From Streptomyces monashensis (GTDB lineage Bacteria; Actinomycetota; Actinomycetes; Streptomycetales; Streptomycetaceae), in contig NZ_MLYO01000066.1 of assembly GCF_001866665.1 (NCBI RefSeq), positions 1 to 64,000 of the forward strand: a stretch of DNA of 64,000 nt. Direction: 5' to 3'. The position numbers and the translations under genes are program-made. Shown piece by piece: positions 1 through 8,071 of the stretch (positions are counted from its first letter, which is position 1; the number at the start of each line of letters is the position of its first letter). Under the pieces are notes generated by a model. It did not search any database. It worked only from the letters and a program-made list of their open reading frames with translations, and was not told the origin of the DNA.

Positions 1-193
1 TGGTGAACTCGTGCAGGACACCGTCGATGCGGATGCTGGTGACAGCAGCGCCGGGGATCGACGACAGGAGCGTGCGGCGCAGGGAGTTGCCGAGGGTGTA
101 GCCGAAGCCCGGCTCCAGCGGCTCGATCACGAACCGGGAGCGGAACTCGTCGACGACCTCTTCGGTCAACGAGGGACGCTGAGCGATCAGCAT
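1..193 (-). CDS. rpoA: RNA polymerase alpha subunit, N-terminal fragment
   Basis: Only the first 64 codons are in the window; the gene runs off the left edge. RpoA dimerises through its N-terminal domain and nucleates assembly of beta and beta'. The start MLIAQRPSLTEE and the dimerisation motif GYTLGNSLRRTLLSSIPG are diagnostic of the family. It follows rpsK on the minus strand, the normal alpha-operon order (infA, rpmJ, rpsM, rpsK, rpoA), with a hairpin in the gap. Confidence 0.97.
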   Translation of the reverse strand, partial: MLIAQRPSLTEEVVDEFRSRFVIEPLEPGFGYTLGNSLRRTLLSSIPGAAVTSIRIDGVLHEFT

Positions 194-255
194 GGATGAA
201 TCCTTCAGTCAGGGGCGCCCGCTATTTGACGCCCGACTCTGTACTGCAAGGGTAC

Positions 256-291
256 GGGCGGTACGGCTTCCTCACAGAGGCCGTACCGCCC
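256..291 (-). terminator. Intercistronic hairpin between rpsK and rpoA
   Basis: A perfect 12-bp inverted repeat (GGGCGGTACGGC and GCCGTACCGCCC) around a 12-nt loop lies in the short gap between rpsK and rpoA. There is no U-run, so it is more likely an attenuator or RNA-processing/stability element than a full terminator, since rpoA must still be transcribed. Confidence 0.55.
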
Positions 292-321
292 GGAACCCCG
301 AAACCGGCGGAGCGCGGTGCG

Positions 322-726
322 TCAGACGCGGCGGCGCTTCGGCGGGCGGCAGCCGTTGTGCGGGGTCGGGGTGACGTCCTGGATGGAGCCGACCTCGAGG
401 CCCGTGGCCTGCAGGGAGCGGATCGCGGTCTCACGACCGGAACCCGGGCCCTTCACGAACACGTCGACCTTGCGCATGCCGTGCTCCTGGGCGCGGCGGG
501 CAGCCGACTCGGCGGCCATCTGCGCGGCGAACGGCGTGGACTTCCGGGAGCCCTTGAAGCCGACGTGGCCGGCGGAGGCCCAGGAGATCACGTTGCCGGA
601 CGGGTCCGTGATCGAGACGATCGTGTTGTTGAACGTGCTCTTGATGTGCGCGTGGCCGTGAGCGACGTTCTTCTTTTCCTTGCGGCGCACCTTCTTGGCA
701 GCGCCCTGACGACCCTTGGGGGGCAT
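322..726 (-). CDS. rpsK: 30S ribosomal protein S11 (uS11)
   Basis: uS11 sits on the platform of the small subunit near the mRNA exit and the 3' end of 16S rRNA. The 134-residue length, the basic N-terminus, the core HIKSTFNNTIVSITD and the C-terminus PHNGCRPPKRRRV are family hallmarks; the NG pair is the site of isoaspartate formation in the E. coli protein. It is co-transcribed with rpsM and rpoA. Confidence 0.98.
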   Translation of the reverse strand: MPPKGRQGAAKKVRRKEKKNVAHGHAHIKSTFNNTIVSITDPSGNVISWASAGHVGFKGSRKSTPFAAQMAAESAARRAQEHGMRKVDVFVKGPGSGRETAIRSLQATGLEVGSIQDVTPTPHNGCRPPKRRRV

Positions 727-792
727 CTATAACTCCTACGGGAGGTGGTCGGTCCTACAGCGAAGACCGCTGGACGGCGAGTCCGCTGCGGA

Positions 793-1173
793 CTACTTCT
801 TGCCCGGCTTCTTCTTACCGGCGATGGCGCGACGCGGGCCCTTGCGGGTGCGGGCGTTGGTGCTGGTGCGCTGACCGCGGACGGGCAGACCGCGACGGTG
901 ACGGAGACCCTGGTAGCAGCCGATCTCGACCTTGCGGCGGATGTCGGCCTGGATCTCGCGACGGAGGTCACCCTCGGTCTTGATGTTGTTGTCGACGTAC
1001 TCACGAATCGCGACGAGCTGCTCTTCGCTCAGGTCACGAACGCGGGTGTTCGGGTCGATACCGGTCTCGGCCAGCGTCTGCTGCGAGAGCGTCCGGCCGA
1101 TGCCGAACACGTAGGTGAGGGCGACCTCCACGCGCTTTTCGCGCGGGATGTCAACACCGGAAACGCGTGCCAT
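793..1173 (-). CDS. rpsM: 30S ribosomal protein S13 (uS13)
   Basis: uS13 lies in the head of the 30S subunit and contacts the P-site tRNA and the B1 bridges. The 126-residue protein starts MARVSGVDIPREKRVEVALTY, has the helix-turn-helix-like GIGRTLSQQ segment and ends in the usual Lys/Arg-rich tail that reaches the decoding centre. It lies between rpmJ and rpsK in the alpha operon. Confidence 0.98.
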   Translation of the reverse strand: MARVSGVDIPREKRVEVALTYVFGIGRTLSQQTLAETGIDPNTRVRDLSEEQLVAIREYVDNNIKTEGDLRREIQADIRRKVEIGCYQGLRHRRGLPVRGQRTSTNARTRKGPRRAIAGKKKPGKK

Positions 1174-1365
1174 TCAATGGCTCCTGGTGATCTTTCGGAG
1201 GTCTTCCACAGAACCGGCTCCCGGCCGCCGTACCAGGTACGAACCGGGTCCTCGGCCTCCGAACCGAGGGTGTCGAGCCGAACGGCTCGGATTCTGCGTA
1301 TGAACAAATTCAGCTCGCGTCGCGCGAATCTCTGCGATAGAGGTGCAGAGGGAGATGGTCGTGCG

Positions 1366-1479
1366 TCAGCCCTGGCGCTGCTTGTGGCGCGGGTTCTCGC
1401 AGATGACCATGACCCGACCGTGACGGCGGATCACCCTGCACTTGTCGCAGATCTTCTTGACGCTCGGCTTGACCTTCAT
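1366..1479 (-). CDS. rpmJ: 50S ribosomal protein L36 (bL36), zinc-binding form
   Basis: This is a 37-residue protein starting MKVKPSVKKICDKCRVI. The C-x2-C pair followed by C and H (ICENPRH) makes it the zinc-binding (C+) form of bL36. Its own ATG is preceded by a GGAG-like site; a longer in-frame reading upstream has no support. It follows infA as in other actinobacteria. Confidence 0.96.
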   Translation of the reverse strand: MKVKPSVKKICDKCRVIRRHGRVMVICENPRHKQRQG

Positions 1480-1537
1480 GGTGAGGTTCTCCGGGTCAGT
1501 GCCATCACCCCGAGGAGATCCGGGGTGCGGGCAAGAT

Positions 1538-1759
1538 CTACTTGTAGCGGTAGACGATCCGGCCACGCGTCAGGTCGTACGGAGACAGCTCCACCACGAC
1601 CCGGTCGTCAGGGAGGATGCGGATGTAGTGCATACGCATCTTGCCGCTGATGTGTGCCAGGACCTGGTGGCCGTTCTGGAGCTCGACCTTGAACATGGCG
1701 TTCGGCAGAGACTCGACGACAGTGCCCTCGATCTCGATGGCACCTTGCTTCTTGGCCAC
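1538..1759 (-). CDS. infA: Translation initiation factor IF-1
   Basis: IF-1 is a 73-residue S1/OB-fold protein that blocks the 30S A site during initiation. The start MAKKQGAIEIEGTVVESLPN, the conserved HISGKMRMHYIRILPGD-like core (here LPDD) and the C-terminal GRIVYRYK are diagnostic. It is the first gene of the infA-rpmJ-rpsM-rpsK-rpoA group; a candidate promoter lies about 80 bp upstream. Confidence 0.98.
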   Translation of the reverse strand: MAKKQGAIEIEGTVVESLPNAMFKVELQNGHQVLAHISGKMRMHYIRILPDDRVVVELSPYDLTRGRIVYRYK

Positions 1760-1839
1760 GCTTCGCCCTTCGAATCGACTACCTTGATCGACCCTCTTAC
1801 ACGCATGCGGACATACGGGTACACGAGAGCCGACGAGTC

Positions 1840-1869
1840 AGTCTACGTCGGCGCACCCTGAAAGGCGAA
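1840..1869 (-). promoter_or_regulatory. Candidate promoter of the infA operon
   Basis: On the minus strand a -10 box TAGACT is preceded, 18 bp away, by TTCGCC, which matches the HrdB -35 consensus only weakly. The position upstream of infA fits a promoter for infA to rpoA. Start-site data would be needed to confirm it. Confidence 0.42.
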
Positions 1870-1899
1870 TCGAGGAAGTCTGCCCCACTCGGGAGATCA

Positions 1900-1961
1900 C
1901 TAAGCGAGCGGATCGGGAGCGGCCTGAATGCCGTACTCCGCCGGCTTCGCCCTGCCGCCGA
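1900..1961 (-). pseudogene. Decayed duplicate of the 3' end of map
   Basis: The minus strand here encodes GGRAKPAEYGIQAAPDPLA plus a stop, nearly the same as the C-terminus of the adjacent map gene, GGKAKLAEYGITAAPDPLA. Nucleotide identity is roughly 85% over about 60 bp. It has no start and lies about 100 bp beyond the map stop, so it looks like a leftover of a tandem duplication of the gene end. Confidence 0.75.
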
Positions 1962-2063
1962 CCCATCCTTGACGCCGCTCTCGCGGGCTCGGCGCCGGGG
2001 GCGCCTCACAAGCTTCGAGCAGCTGCGCCGGCCTCCGACCGGCGGTCGTGGCCGGATCGGTCG

Positions 2064-2900
2064 TCAGGCGAGCGGATCCGGTGCCGCCGTGATCCCGTAC
2101 TCCGCCAGCTTCGCCTTGCCGCCGTCGGGGGCTGTCAGGACCAGTGGGCCCTCTGCCGTCAGAGCCACCGAGTGCTCCCAGTGGGACGACCAGGTGCCGT
2201 CCGTCGTGATGACCGTCCAGTCGTCCGACAGGACCTCCGTGCGCGGGGTGCCGAGGGAGACCATCGGCTCGATCGCGAGGCAGAAGCCGGGGACCAGCTT
2301 GGGGCCCTTGCCGCGGCGGCGGTCGACGTAGTTCAGCAGATGCGGGTCCATGTGCATCTCGGTGCCGATGCCGTGGCCGCCGTAGTCCTCGATGATCCCG
2401 TACTTGCCGCCGCCGGGCTTCGGCTGGCGGCGGATGTACGTCTCGATCGCCCTGGAGACGTCGACCAGGCGGTTGCCCTGCTTCATCGCCGCGATGCCGG
2501 CCCACATGGACTCTTCCGTCACCCGGGACAGCTCGATGAGCTCCGGAGCGTGACCGGAGCCCACGAAGGCCGTGTAGGCCGCGTCGCCGTGCCAGCCGTC
2601 GATGATCGCGCCGCAGTCGATGGAGATGATGTCGCCGGACTTGAGGACGACGTCGTCGGAGGGGATGCCGTGCACGACGACGTCGTTCACGGAGGTGCAG
2701 ACGGTCGCGGGGAAGCCGCCGTAGCCGAGGAAGTTCGACTTCGCGCCGTGCTCGGCGAGGACCTTGCGGGCGACCTCGTCCAGGTCCTTGGTGGAGGCGC
2801 CGGGCACCGCGGCCTCGCGGGTGGCCGCGTGGATGGCGGCGACGACCAGGCCCGCCGCACGCATCTTGGCGATCTGCTCGGGCGTCTTGATCTGCACCAT
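2064..2900 (-). CDS. map: Methionine aminopeptidase, type I
   Basis: Removes the initiator methionine from nascent proteins in the cytoplasm. The 278-residue protein keeps all five metal ligands of the pita-bread fold: the Asp pair in SIDCGAIIDGWHGD, the His in GGHGIGTEMH, the Glu in AIEPM and the Glu in WEHSVAL. It starts MVQIKTPEQIAKMRAAG. It lies downstream of adk in the normal secY-adk-map order, with a hairpin in the gap. A degenerate copy of its last 19 codons lies downstream. Confidence 0.97.
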   Translation of the reverse strand: MVQIKTPEQIAKMRAAGLVVAAIHAATREAAVPGASTKDLDEVARKVLAEHGAKSNFLGYGGFPATVCTSVNDVVVHGIPSDDVVLKSGDIISIDCGAIIDGWHGDAAYTAFVGSGHAPELIELSRVTEESMWAGIAAMKQGNRLVDVSRAIETYIRRQPKPGGGKYGIIEDYGGHGIGTEMHMDPHLLNYVDRRRGKGPKLVPGFCLAIEPMVSLGTPRTEVLSDDWTVITTDGTWSSHWEHSVALTAEGPLVLTAPDGGKAKLAEYGITAAPDPLA

Positions 2901-2954
2901 GGGGGCCTGCGCTCTCCGTCACTCACATCGGCTGGGATATCTGTACAACACTAC

Positions 2955-2985
2955 GGCCGCGGCGCCCCGGAAGGGCACCGCGGCC
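2955..2985 (-). terminator. Hairpin between adk and map
   Basis: Two 13-nt arms (GGCCGCGGCGCCC and GGGCACCGCGGCC) pair with a single G-U type mismatch around a 5-nt loop. There is no U-run. It may be a partial terminator or an mRNA-processing structure between adk and map. Confidence 0.45.
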
Positions 2986-3004
2986 GGAAGGCCGGGCCTT
3001 GGGA

Positions 3005-3667
3005 CTACTGCTCGGCCTTCTCGCGCCTGAGAGCCTCCAGCGCCCGCTTGGTGATCTCGTCCACCGGGCCCAGGGAGGAGATCGTCACGACCAGACCCTG
3101 CGCCTTGTAGTAGTCGATGATCGGCTCGGTCTGCGTGTGGTAGACCTCCAGCCGCGTGCGGACGGTGTCCTCGCTGTCGTCGTCGCGCTGGTACAGCTCA
3201 CCGCCGCAGACGTCGCACACGCCCTGCTTCTTCGGCGGGCTGTACGTCACGTGGAAGACGTGGGAGGAGTCGTTGCGGCAGATGCGGCGGCCGGCGATGC
3301 GCTTGACGACCTCGTCCTCCGGGACCTCCAGGTCCAGGACGGCGTCGAGCTTGAAGTCCTCGGTCTCCAGCAGCCCGTCCAGCGCCTCGGCCTGGTCCAC
3401 GTTCCGCGGGAAGCCGTCGAGCAGGAAGCCGCCCTCGGCGTCCTTCTGCTCCATGCGGTCCTTGGCCATGTCGATGGTCACGGAGTCCGGCACCAGCTCG
3501 CCGCGGTCCATGTACGACTTCGCGAGCTTGCCCAGTTCCGTCTGCTGGCTGATGTTGGCCCGGAACAGGTCGCCCGTGGAGATGTGCGGAATCTTCAGCT
3601 CTGCGGCAAGGCGGACGGCTTGCGTTCCCTTACCGGCACCCGGCGGCCCGACGAGGACGATACGCAT
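3005..3667 (-). CDS. adk: Adenylate kinase
   Basis: Converts ATP and AMP to two ADP. The 220-residue protein opens with the P-loop GPPGAGKGTQ, carries the NMP-binding HISTGDLFR and DGFPRN motifs, and has the long LID form with CDVC as half of a zinc-site-like knuckle; the other half (ICRNDSSH) has one Cys and a His rather than C-x2-C. Its ATG overlaps the secY stop as TGATG, so the two are translationally coupled. Confidence 0.98.
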   Translation of the reverse strand: MRIVLVGPPGAGKGTQAVRLAAELKIPHISTGDLFRANISQQTELGKLAKSYMDRGELVPDSVTIDMAKDRMEQKDAEGGFLLDGFPRNVDQAEALDGLLETEDFKLDAVLDLEVPEDEVVKRIAGRRICRNDSSHVFHVTYSPPKKQGVCDVCGGELYQRDDDSEDTVRTRLEVYHTQTEPIIDYYKAQGLVVTISSLGPVDEITKRALEALRREKAEQ

Positions 3668-4980
3668 CAGCGGAGGAACCCTTCGTAATTGCGCTGCTGG
3701 AGCTGGCTCTCGATCTGCTTCACCGTCTCGAGACCGACACCCACGATGATCAGGATGCTGGTTCCACCGAAGGGGAAGTTCTGGCTTGCCCCGAAGCCCA
3801 CCAACGCCATTGTCGGTACGAGAGCGATCAGACCCAGATACAGCGAACCCGGCCAGGTGATCCGGTTGAGCACGTAGCTGAGGTACTCAGCGGTCGGTCG
3901 GCCAGCCCGGATGCCCGGGATGAAGCCACCATACTTCTTCATGTTGTCGGCGACTTCCTCGGGGTTGAAGGAGATCGCCACGTAGAAGAACGCGAAGAAC
4001 ACGATGAGCAAGAAGTACAGAGTGATGTAAATCGGGTGGTCGCCCTTGGTCAGGTTCTGCTGGATCCACGACTTCCAGCCCGAGTTGCCCCCCGCGAACT
4101 GCGCCACGAGCGCCGGGATGTAGAGCAGCGAGGAGGCGAAGATGACGGGAATCACACCCGCCTGGTTCACCTTGAGCGGGATGTACGTGGACGTACCACC
4201 GTAGGAACGACGGCCGATCATGCGCTTCGCGTACTGCACGGGGATGCGGCGCTGGGCCTGCTCGACGAAGACGACGAGCCCGACCATCACCAGGCCCACC
4301 AGGATCACGGTGCCGAACTCGATCCAGCCGCCGGCCAGCGTGCCCTGCTTCTTGATGGCCCACAGGGCGGACGGGAAGGTCGCGGCGATCGAGATGAACA
4401 TCAGGATCGACATGCCGTTGCCGATGCCGCGGTCGGTGATCAGCTCGCCCAGCCACATCACGACACACGTGCCGGCGGTCATGCAGACCACCATCGTGAT
4501 CGTCGTGAAGATCGCCTGGTCCGGGACGATGCTCGACGCGACCGAGCAGCCGTTGAAGAGCGCGCCGCTGCGGGCGGTGGCCACGAGGCCGGTGCCCTGC
4601 AGGATGGCGAGCGCCACGGTCAGGTACCGGGTGTACTGCGTGATCTTCGCCGTGCCGGCCTGGCCCTCCTTCTTCAGGGCCTCCAGGCGCGGGATGACCA
4701 CGGTCAGCAGCTGAAGGATGATGCTGGCCGTGATGTACGGCATGATGCCGAGCGCGAAGACCGTGATCTGGAGCAGCGCGCCGCCACTGAACATGTTCAC
4801 GAGGCCGAACAGGCCCTGGTTGGCCCCCGCCTCGCTCACACACTGCTGGACGGCCTTGTAGTTGACGCCGGGGATCGGGATGTGGGTACCGACGCGGTAG
4901 ACCACGATGATGGCCAGCGTGAAGAGCAGCTTCTTGCGCAGGTCGGGCGTCTTGAACGCCCGGGCGAACGCGGTGAGCAC
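3667..4980 (-). CDS. secY: Protein translocase subunit SecY
   Basis: Forms the central channel of the Sec translocon in the cytoplasmic membrane with SecE (also in this window) and SecG. The 437-residue protein starts MLTAFARAFKTPDLRKKLLF, has about ten hydrophobic segments, the GIMPYITASIILQLL signature of TM2 and the cytosolic loop RRIPVQYAKR. A long hairpin and a candidate promoter upstream suggest that secY-adk-map is transcribed at least partly apart from rplO. Confidence 0.98.
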   Translation of the reverse strand: MLTAFARAFKTPDLRKKLLFTLAIIVVYRVGTHIPIPGVNYKAVQQCVSEAGANQGLFGLVNMFSGGALLQITVFALGIMPYITASIILQLLTVVIPRLEALKKEGQAGTAKITQYTRYLTVALAILQGTGLVATARSGALFNGCSVASSIVPDQAIFTTITMVVCMTAGTCVVMWLGELITDRGIGNGMSILMFISIAATFPSALWAIKKQGTLAGGWIEFGTVILVGLVMVGLVVFVEQAQRRIPVQYAKRMIGRRSYGGTSTYIPLKVNQAGVIPVIFASSLLYIPALVAQFAGGNSGWKSWIQQNLTKGDHPIYITLYFLLIVFFAFFYVAISFNPEEVADNMKKYGGFIPGIRAGRPTAEYLSYVLNRITWPGSLYLGLIALVPTMALVGFGASQNFPFGGTSILIIVGVGLETVKQIESQLQQRNYEGFLR

Positions 4981-5036
4981 GGTGCCTCCTGCGACCCCCG
5001 CGCAACTGCGTCAAGGGTGACGGTCTTGAGGTTCGA

Positions 5037-5064
5037 CGGATACAGACGAATTACTAACGGTCAA
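5037..5064 (-). promoter_or_regulatory. Candidate promoter of secY-adk-map
   Basis: The minus strand shows TTGACC, a 16-bp spacer and TATCCG, between the rplO terminator-like hairpin and secY. The -35 box is good and the -10 box is weak. The position supports a separate promoter for secY. Confidence 0.4.
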
Positions 5065-5146
5065 CTGCCGCTCAGGGTGCCCCATGGGGAGCGCCCAATG
5101 AAAGTGGGCAGTGCTGGCCACCTTACCGGCGAGAGCACTTCCCTTG

Positions 5147-5200
5147 GAACGACCGACCGGGGATACCCCATATGTGGGGTATCCCCGGTCGGGATCGTTC
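5147..5200 (-). terminator. Long hairpin after rplO
   Basis: A perfect 16-bp stem (GACCGGGGATACCCCA and its complement) closes a TATG loop, and the outer arms GAACG/CGTTC extend it with small internal mismatches. It begins 25 bp after the rplO stop and has no U-run. It is probably the terminator or a strong attenuator of the spc operon ahead of secY. Confidence 0.7.
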
Positions 5201-5224
5201 ATGTCATCGAGGGACCTGAGGAAC

Positions 5225-5680
5225 TCAGACCAGCTCGGTGACCGTACCGCCGGCGGCGGTGATCTTCTCCTTGGCGGAGCCGGAGACGGCGTCGACCGTC
5301 ACCTGCAGCGCCACGGAGATCTCGCCCTGGCCGAGGACCTTGACGAGGCTGTTCTTGCGAACGGCACCCTTGGCCACCAGACCCTCGACCGTGACCTCGC
5401 CACCCTCGGGGTAGAGCGCGGCCAGCTTGTCGAGGTTCACGACCTGGAACTCGGTCTTGAACGGGTTCTTGAAGCCCTTCAGCTTCGGGAGGCGCATGTG
5501 GAGCGGCATCTGGCCACCCTCGAAGCGCTCCGGAACCTGGTAACGGGCCTTCGTGCCCTTGGTACCACGACCGGCCGTCTTACCCTTCGACGCCTCACCA
5601 CGACCGACACGGGTCTTGGCGGTCTTGGCGCCCGGGGCGGGACGGAGGTTGTGGATCTTCAGCGGGTTCTGCTCCGCCAT
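5225..5680 (-). CDS. rplO: 50S ribosomal protein L15 (uL15)
   Basis: uL15 is a late-assembly protein of the large subunit with a long glycine- and lysine-rich N-terminal extension that threads into 23S rRNA. The 151-residue protein shows this region (GRGEASKGKTAGRGTKGTKA) and the motif EGGQMPLHMRLPKLKGFKN. It closes the spc operon and is followed by a strong hairpin. Confidence 0.98.
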   Translation of the reverse strand: MAEQNPLKIHNLRPAPGAKTAKTRVGRGEASKGKTAGRGTKGTKARYQVPERFEGGQMPLHMRLPKLKGFKNPFKTEFQVVNLDKLAALYPEGGEVTVEGLVAKGAVRKNSLVKVLGQGEISVALQVTVDAVSGSAKEKITAAGGTVTELV

Positions 5681-5682
5681 GA

Positions 5683-5865
5683 TCAGTCGACCTCCTCGAC
5701 CGTCACGAGGTGGCGGACGGTGTGCACCATGCCGCGGAACTCGGGGCGGTCCTCCTTGACGACCTGCGTGTTGATGCCCTTGAGACCAAGGGACCGCAGG
5801 GTGTCGCGGTGGTTCTGCTTGCTGCCGATGTACGACTTAACCTGCGTGATCTTGAGCTGTGCCAT
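5683..5865 (-). CDS. rpmD: 50S ribosomal protein L30 (uL30)
   Basis: A 60-residue protein, MAQLKITQVKSYIGSKQNHR to HTVRHLVTVEEVD, matches the short bacterial uL30, including the LRSLGLKGINTQVV helix. Its ATG overlaps the rpsE stop as TAATG, which fixes the start and implies translational coupling. Confidence 0.97.
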   Translation of the reverse strand: MAQLKITQVKSYIGSKQNHRDTLRSLGLKGINTQVVKEDRPEFRGMVHTVRHLVTVEEVD

Positions 5866-6470
5866 TACGCACCAGCCCCGGCACGCGCACGGAGAAGAGC
5901 CGCGGGGGCGACGTCCTCGAGCGGCAGACCGCGGCGGGCCGCGACCTCCTCGGGACGCTGCAGGCCCTTGAGGGCCTCCACGGTCGCGTGCACGATGTTG
6001 ATCGCGTTGTCGGAGCCGAGCGACTTCGACAGGATGTCGTGGATACCGGCGCACTCGAGCACGGCACGCACCGGACCACCGGCGATAACACCGGTACCCG
6101 GGGACGCGGGCTTGAGCAGCACGACGCCGGCAGCCTTCTCACCCTGGATCGGGTGCGGGATGGTGCCCTGGATACGGGGGACCTTGAAGAAGTGCTTCTT
6201 GGCCTCCTCAACGCCCTTGGCGATGGCGGCCGGCACCTCCTTGGCCTTGCCGTAACCGACACCCACGGTGCCGTCACCGTCGCCCACCACGACCAGCGCG
6301 GTGAAGCTGAAGCGACGACCACCCTTCACAACCTTGGCGACGCGGTTGATCGCGACGACGCGCTCGACGTACGCGGTCTTCTCGGCGGCAGCAGCGCCGC
6401 CGTCACGGCCCTTCCGGTCCCGCCGCTCGCCGCCACCGGCACCGCCACCGCGGCGCTGGGGTCCAGCCAT
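5865..6470 (-). CDS. rpsE: 30S ribosomal protein S5 (uS5)
   Basis: uS5 lines the mRNA entry tunnel and affects decoding accuracy. The 201-residue protein has a Gly/Arg-rich N-terminal extension common in actinobacteria, then the S5 double-stranded-RNA-binding-like domain (VVAINRVAKVVKGGRRFSFT) and the C-terminal domain with AGIHDILSKSLGS. Confidence 0.98.
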   Translation of the reverse strand: MAGPQRRGGGAGGGERRDRKGRDGGAAAAEKTAYVERVVAINRVAKVVKGGRRFSFTALVVVGDGDGTVGVGYGKAKEVPAAIAKGVEEAKKHFFKVPRIQGTIPHPIQGEKAAGVVLLKPASPGTGVIAGGPVRAVLECAGIHDILSKSLGSDNAINIVHATVEALKGLQRPEEVAARRGLPLEDVAPAALLRARAGAGA

Positions 6471-6509
6471 TGGAATTACCTCTCTCTGTTTCCGCTAGCT
6501 ACGGCAGGC

Positions 6510-6893
6510 TCAGAACTTGAGCCCGGCTTCGCGGGCGGCGTCCGCCAGGGCGGCGATGCGCCCGGCGTACTGGTTGCCACCACGGTCGAACACGACAGCC
6601 TCGACACCGGCGGCCTTGGCACGCTCGGCGACCAGGGCGCCGACCTGCTTGGCCTGCGCGGACTTGTCGCCCTCGCCACCACGGATCGACGTGTCCAGCG
6701 TGGACGCCGAAGCCAGGGTGTGGCCCTTGAGGTCGTCGATCACCTGCGCCACGATGTGGCGGTTGGAGCGGGTCACGACCAGACGGGGACGCTCCGCCGT
6801 ACCGGAAAGGTTCTTGCGAATCCGGATGTGACGGCGCTTGATCGCGGCGCGCTTGTAGGCGTCGCCCTTGAGGATCTTCTGCCCGTATGCCAT
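6510..6893 (-). CDS. rplR: 50S ribosomal protein L18 (uL18)
   Basis: uL18 binds 5S rRNA in the central protuberance with uL5. The 127-residue protein has an Arg/Lys-rich N-terminus (RAAIKRRHIRIRKNLSGTAE), the RLVVTRSNRHIVAQVIDD core and the C-terminal FDRGGNQYAGRIAALADAAR. It stands between rplF and rpsE. Confidence 0.98.
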   Translation of the reverse strand: MAYGQKILKGDAYKRAAIKRRHIRIRKNLSGTAERPRLVVTRSNRHIVAQVIDDLKGHTLASASTLDTSIRGGEGDKSAQAKQVGALVAERAKAAGVEAVVFDRGGNQYAGRIAALADAAREAGLKF

Positions 6894-6896
6894 GGC

Positions 6897-7436
6897 TTAC
6901 TTACCCGCCTTTCCGACCTTGCGGCGGATGACTTCGCCCTCGTACTTGACGCCCTTGGCCTTGTACGGGTCGGGCTTGCGCAGCTTGCGGATGTTGGCCG
7001 CAACCTCGCCGACCTTCTGCTTGTCGATGCCCTCGACCTGGAAGCGGGTCGGGGTCTCCACCTTGAAGGTGATTCCCTCGGGCGCCTCGACGACGATCGG
7101 GTGGCTGTAGCCGAGCGCGAACTCGAGGTTCGAGCCCTTGGCCGTGACGCGGTAACCGACACCGCTGATCTCGAGCTTCTTCACGTAACCCTGGGTCACG
7201 CCGGTGATCATGTTCGCCACCAGCGTGCGGGACAGGCCGTGCAGGGCCTTGTTCTGACGCTCGTCGTTCGGACGGGTGACGTTCAGAACGCCGTCCTCAC
7301 CCTTGACGATGTCGATCGGCGCGACGACGGTGTGGGTCAGCGTGCCCTTGGGGCCCTTGACCGAGACCGTACGGCCGTCGATGGTGACGTCCACGCCGGC
7401 GGGAACCGTGATGGGGAGCTTGCCAATACGCGACAT
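6897..7436 (-). CDS. rplF: 50S ribosomal protein L6 (uL6)
   Basis: uL6 lies near the sarcin-ricin loop and factor-binding site. The 179-residue protein starts MSRIGKLPITVPAGVDVTID, has two similar alpha/beta domains and the C-terminal signature PYKAKGVKYEGEVIRRKVGK. Confidence 0.98.
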   Translation of the reverse strand: MSRIGKLPITVPAGVDVTIDGRTVSVKGPKGTLTHTVVAPIDIVKGEDGVLNVTRPNDERQNKALHGLSRTLVANMITGVTQGYVKKLEISGVGYRVTAKGSNLEFALGYSHPIVVEAPEGITFKVETPTRFQVEGIDKQKVGEVAANIRKLRKPDPYKAKGVKYEGEVIRRKVGKAGK

Positions 7437-7460
7437 AGCTGTTTCCTCCGTTCCCTTCCG

Positions 7461-7859
7461 CTACCAGACGTAGGCGAGGACTTCCCCACCCACGCCCTTC
7501 TTGCCGGCCTGCTTGTCGGTGAGGAGCCCGTGCGACGTGGAGATGATCGCCACGCCGAGGCCGCCGAGCACCTTCGGCAGGTTGGTGGACTTCGCGTACA
7601 CCCGGAGACCGGGCTTGGAGATCCGCTTGATGCCCGCGATGGAGCGCTCACGGTTCGGGCCGAACTTCAGCTCGAGAACGAGGTTCTTGCCGACCTCGGC
7701 GTCCTCGACCTTCCAGCCCGTGATGAAGCCCTCCTGCTGGAGGATCTCCGCGATGTGCGACTTGATCTTCGATGCCGGCATCGTCACGGAGTCGTGGTAT
7801 GCCGAGTTCGCGTTCCGCAGACGCGTAAGCATGTCTGCGATCGGATCAGTCATGGTCAT
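7461..7859 (-). CDS. rpsH: 30S ribosomal protein S8 (uS8)
   Basis: uS8 binds the central domain of 16S rRNA; in E. coli it also represses spc-operon translation. The 132-residue protein begins MTMTDPIADMLTRLRNANSA and ends with STSHGLLTDKQAGKKGVGGEVLAYVW, the RNA-binding C-terminal domain. I chose this start over a longer in-frame one because the extra residues are not conserved. About 210 bp separate it from rpsN. Confidence 0.97.
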   Translation of the reverse strand: MTMTDPIADMLTRLRNANSAYHDSVTMPASKIKSHIAEILQQEGFITGWKVEDAEVGKNLVLELKFGPNRERSIAGIKRISKPGLRVYAKSTNLPKVLGGLGVAIISTSHGLLTDKQAGKKGVGGEVLAYVW

Positions 7860-8071
7860 GAATTGGCCTTCGGCCTCTCTCGCCGGGGTTTCCTGGTGCG
7901 CCATCCCTCTCCCCGATCCGAGACGGGACGGGTGCGGCGCGGTGGACCTACGGCGTAGTAAGTCGTACGGGCGCGGCAGACGCCCAACCCCACAAGCCTA
8001 CGGCATGCGGAGAAGGGCCCCTGCCGACCCAGATGCTTACCGAGAGCTTCAGGAATCCCCTGTTACAGGGA

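Noticed and set aside
1900..2922. A 340-codon minus-strand frame through map and the relic
   Set aside because: It is out of frame with map and Arg-rich; only its last about 19 codons are meaningful, as the decayed duplicate.
5859..7958. A 699-codon plus-strand frame opposite rpsE, rplR, rplF and rpsH
   Set aside because: It spans several known minus-strand genes and has no family features.
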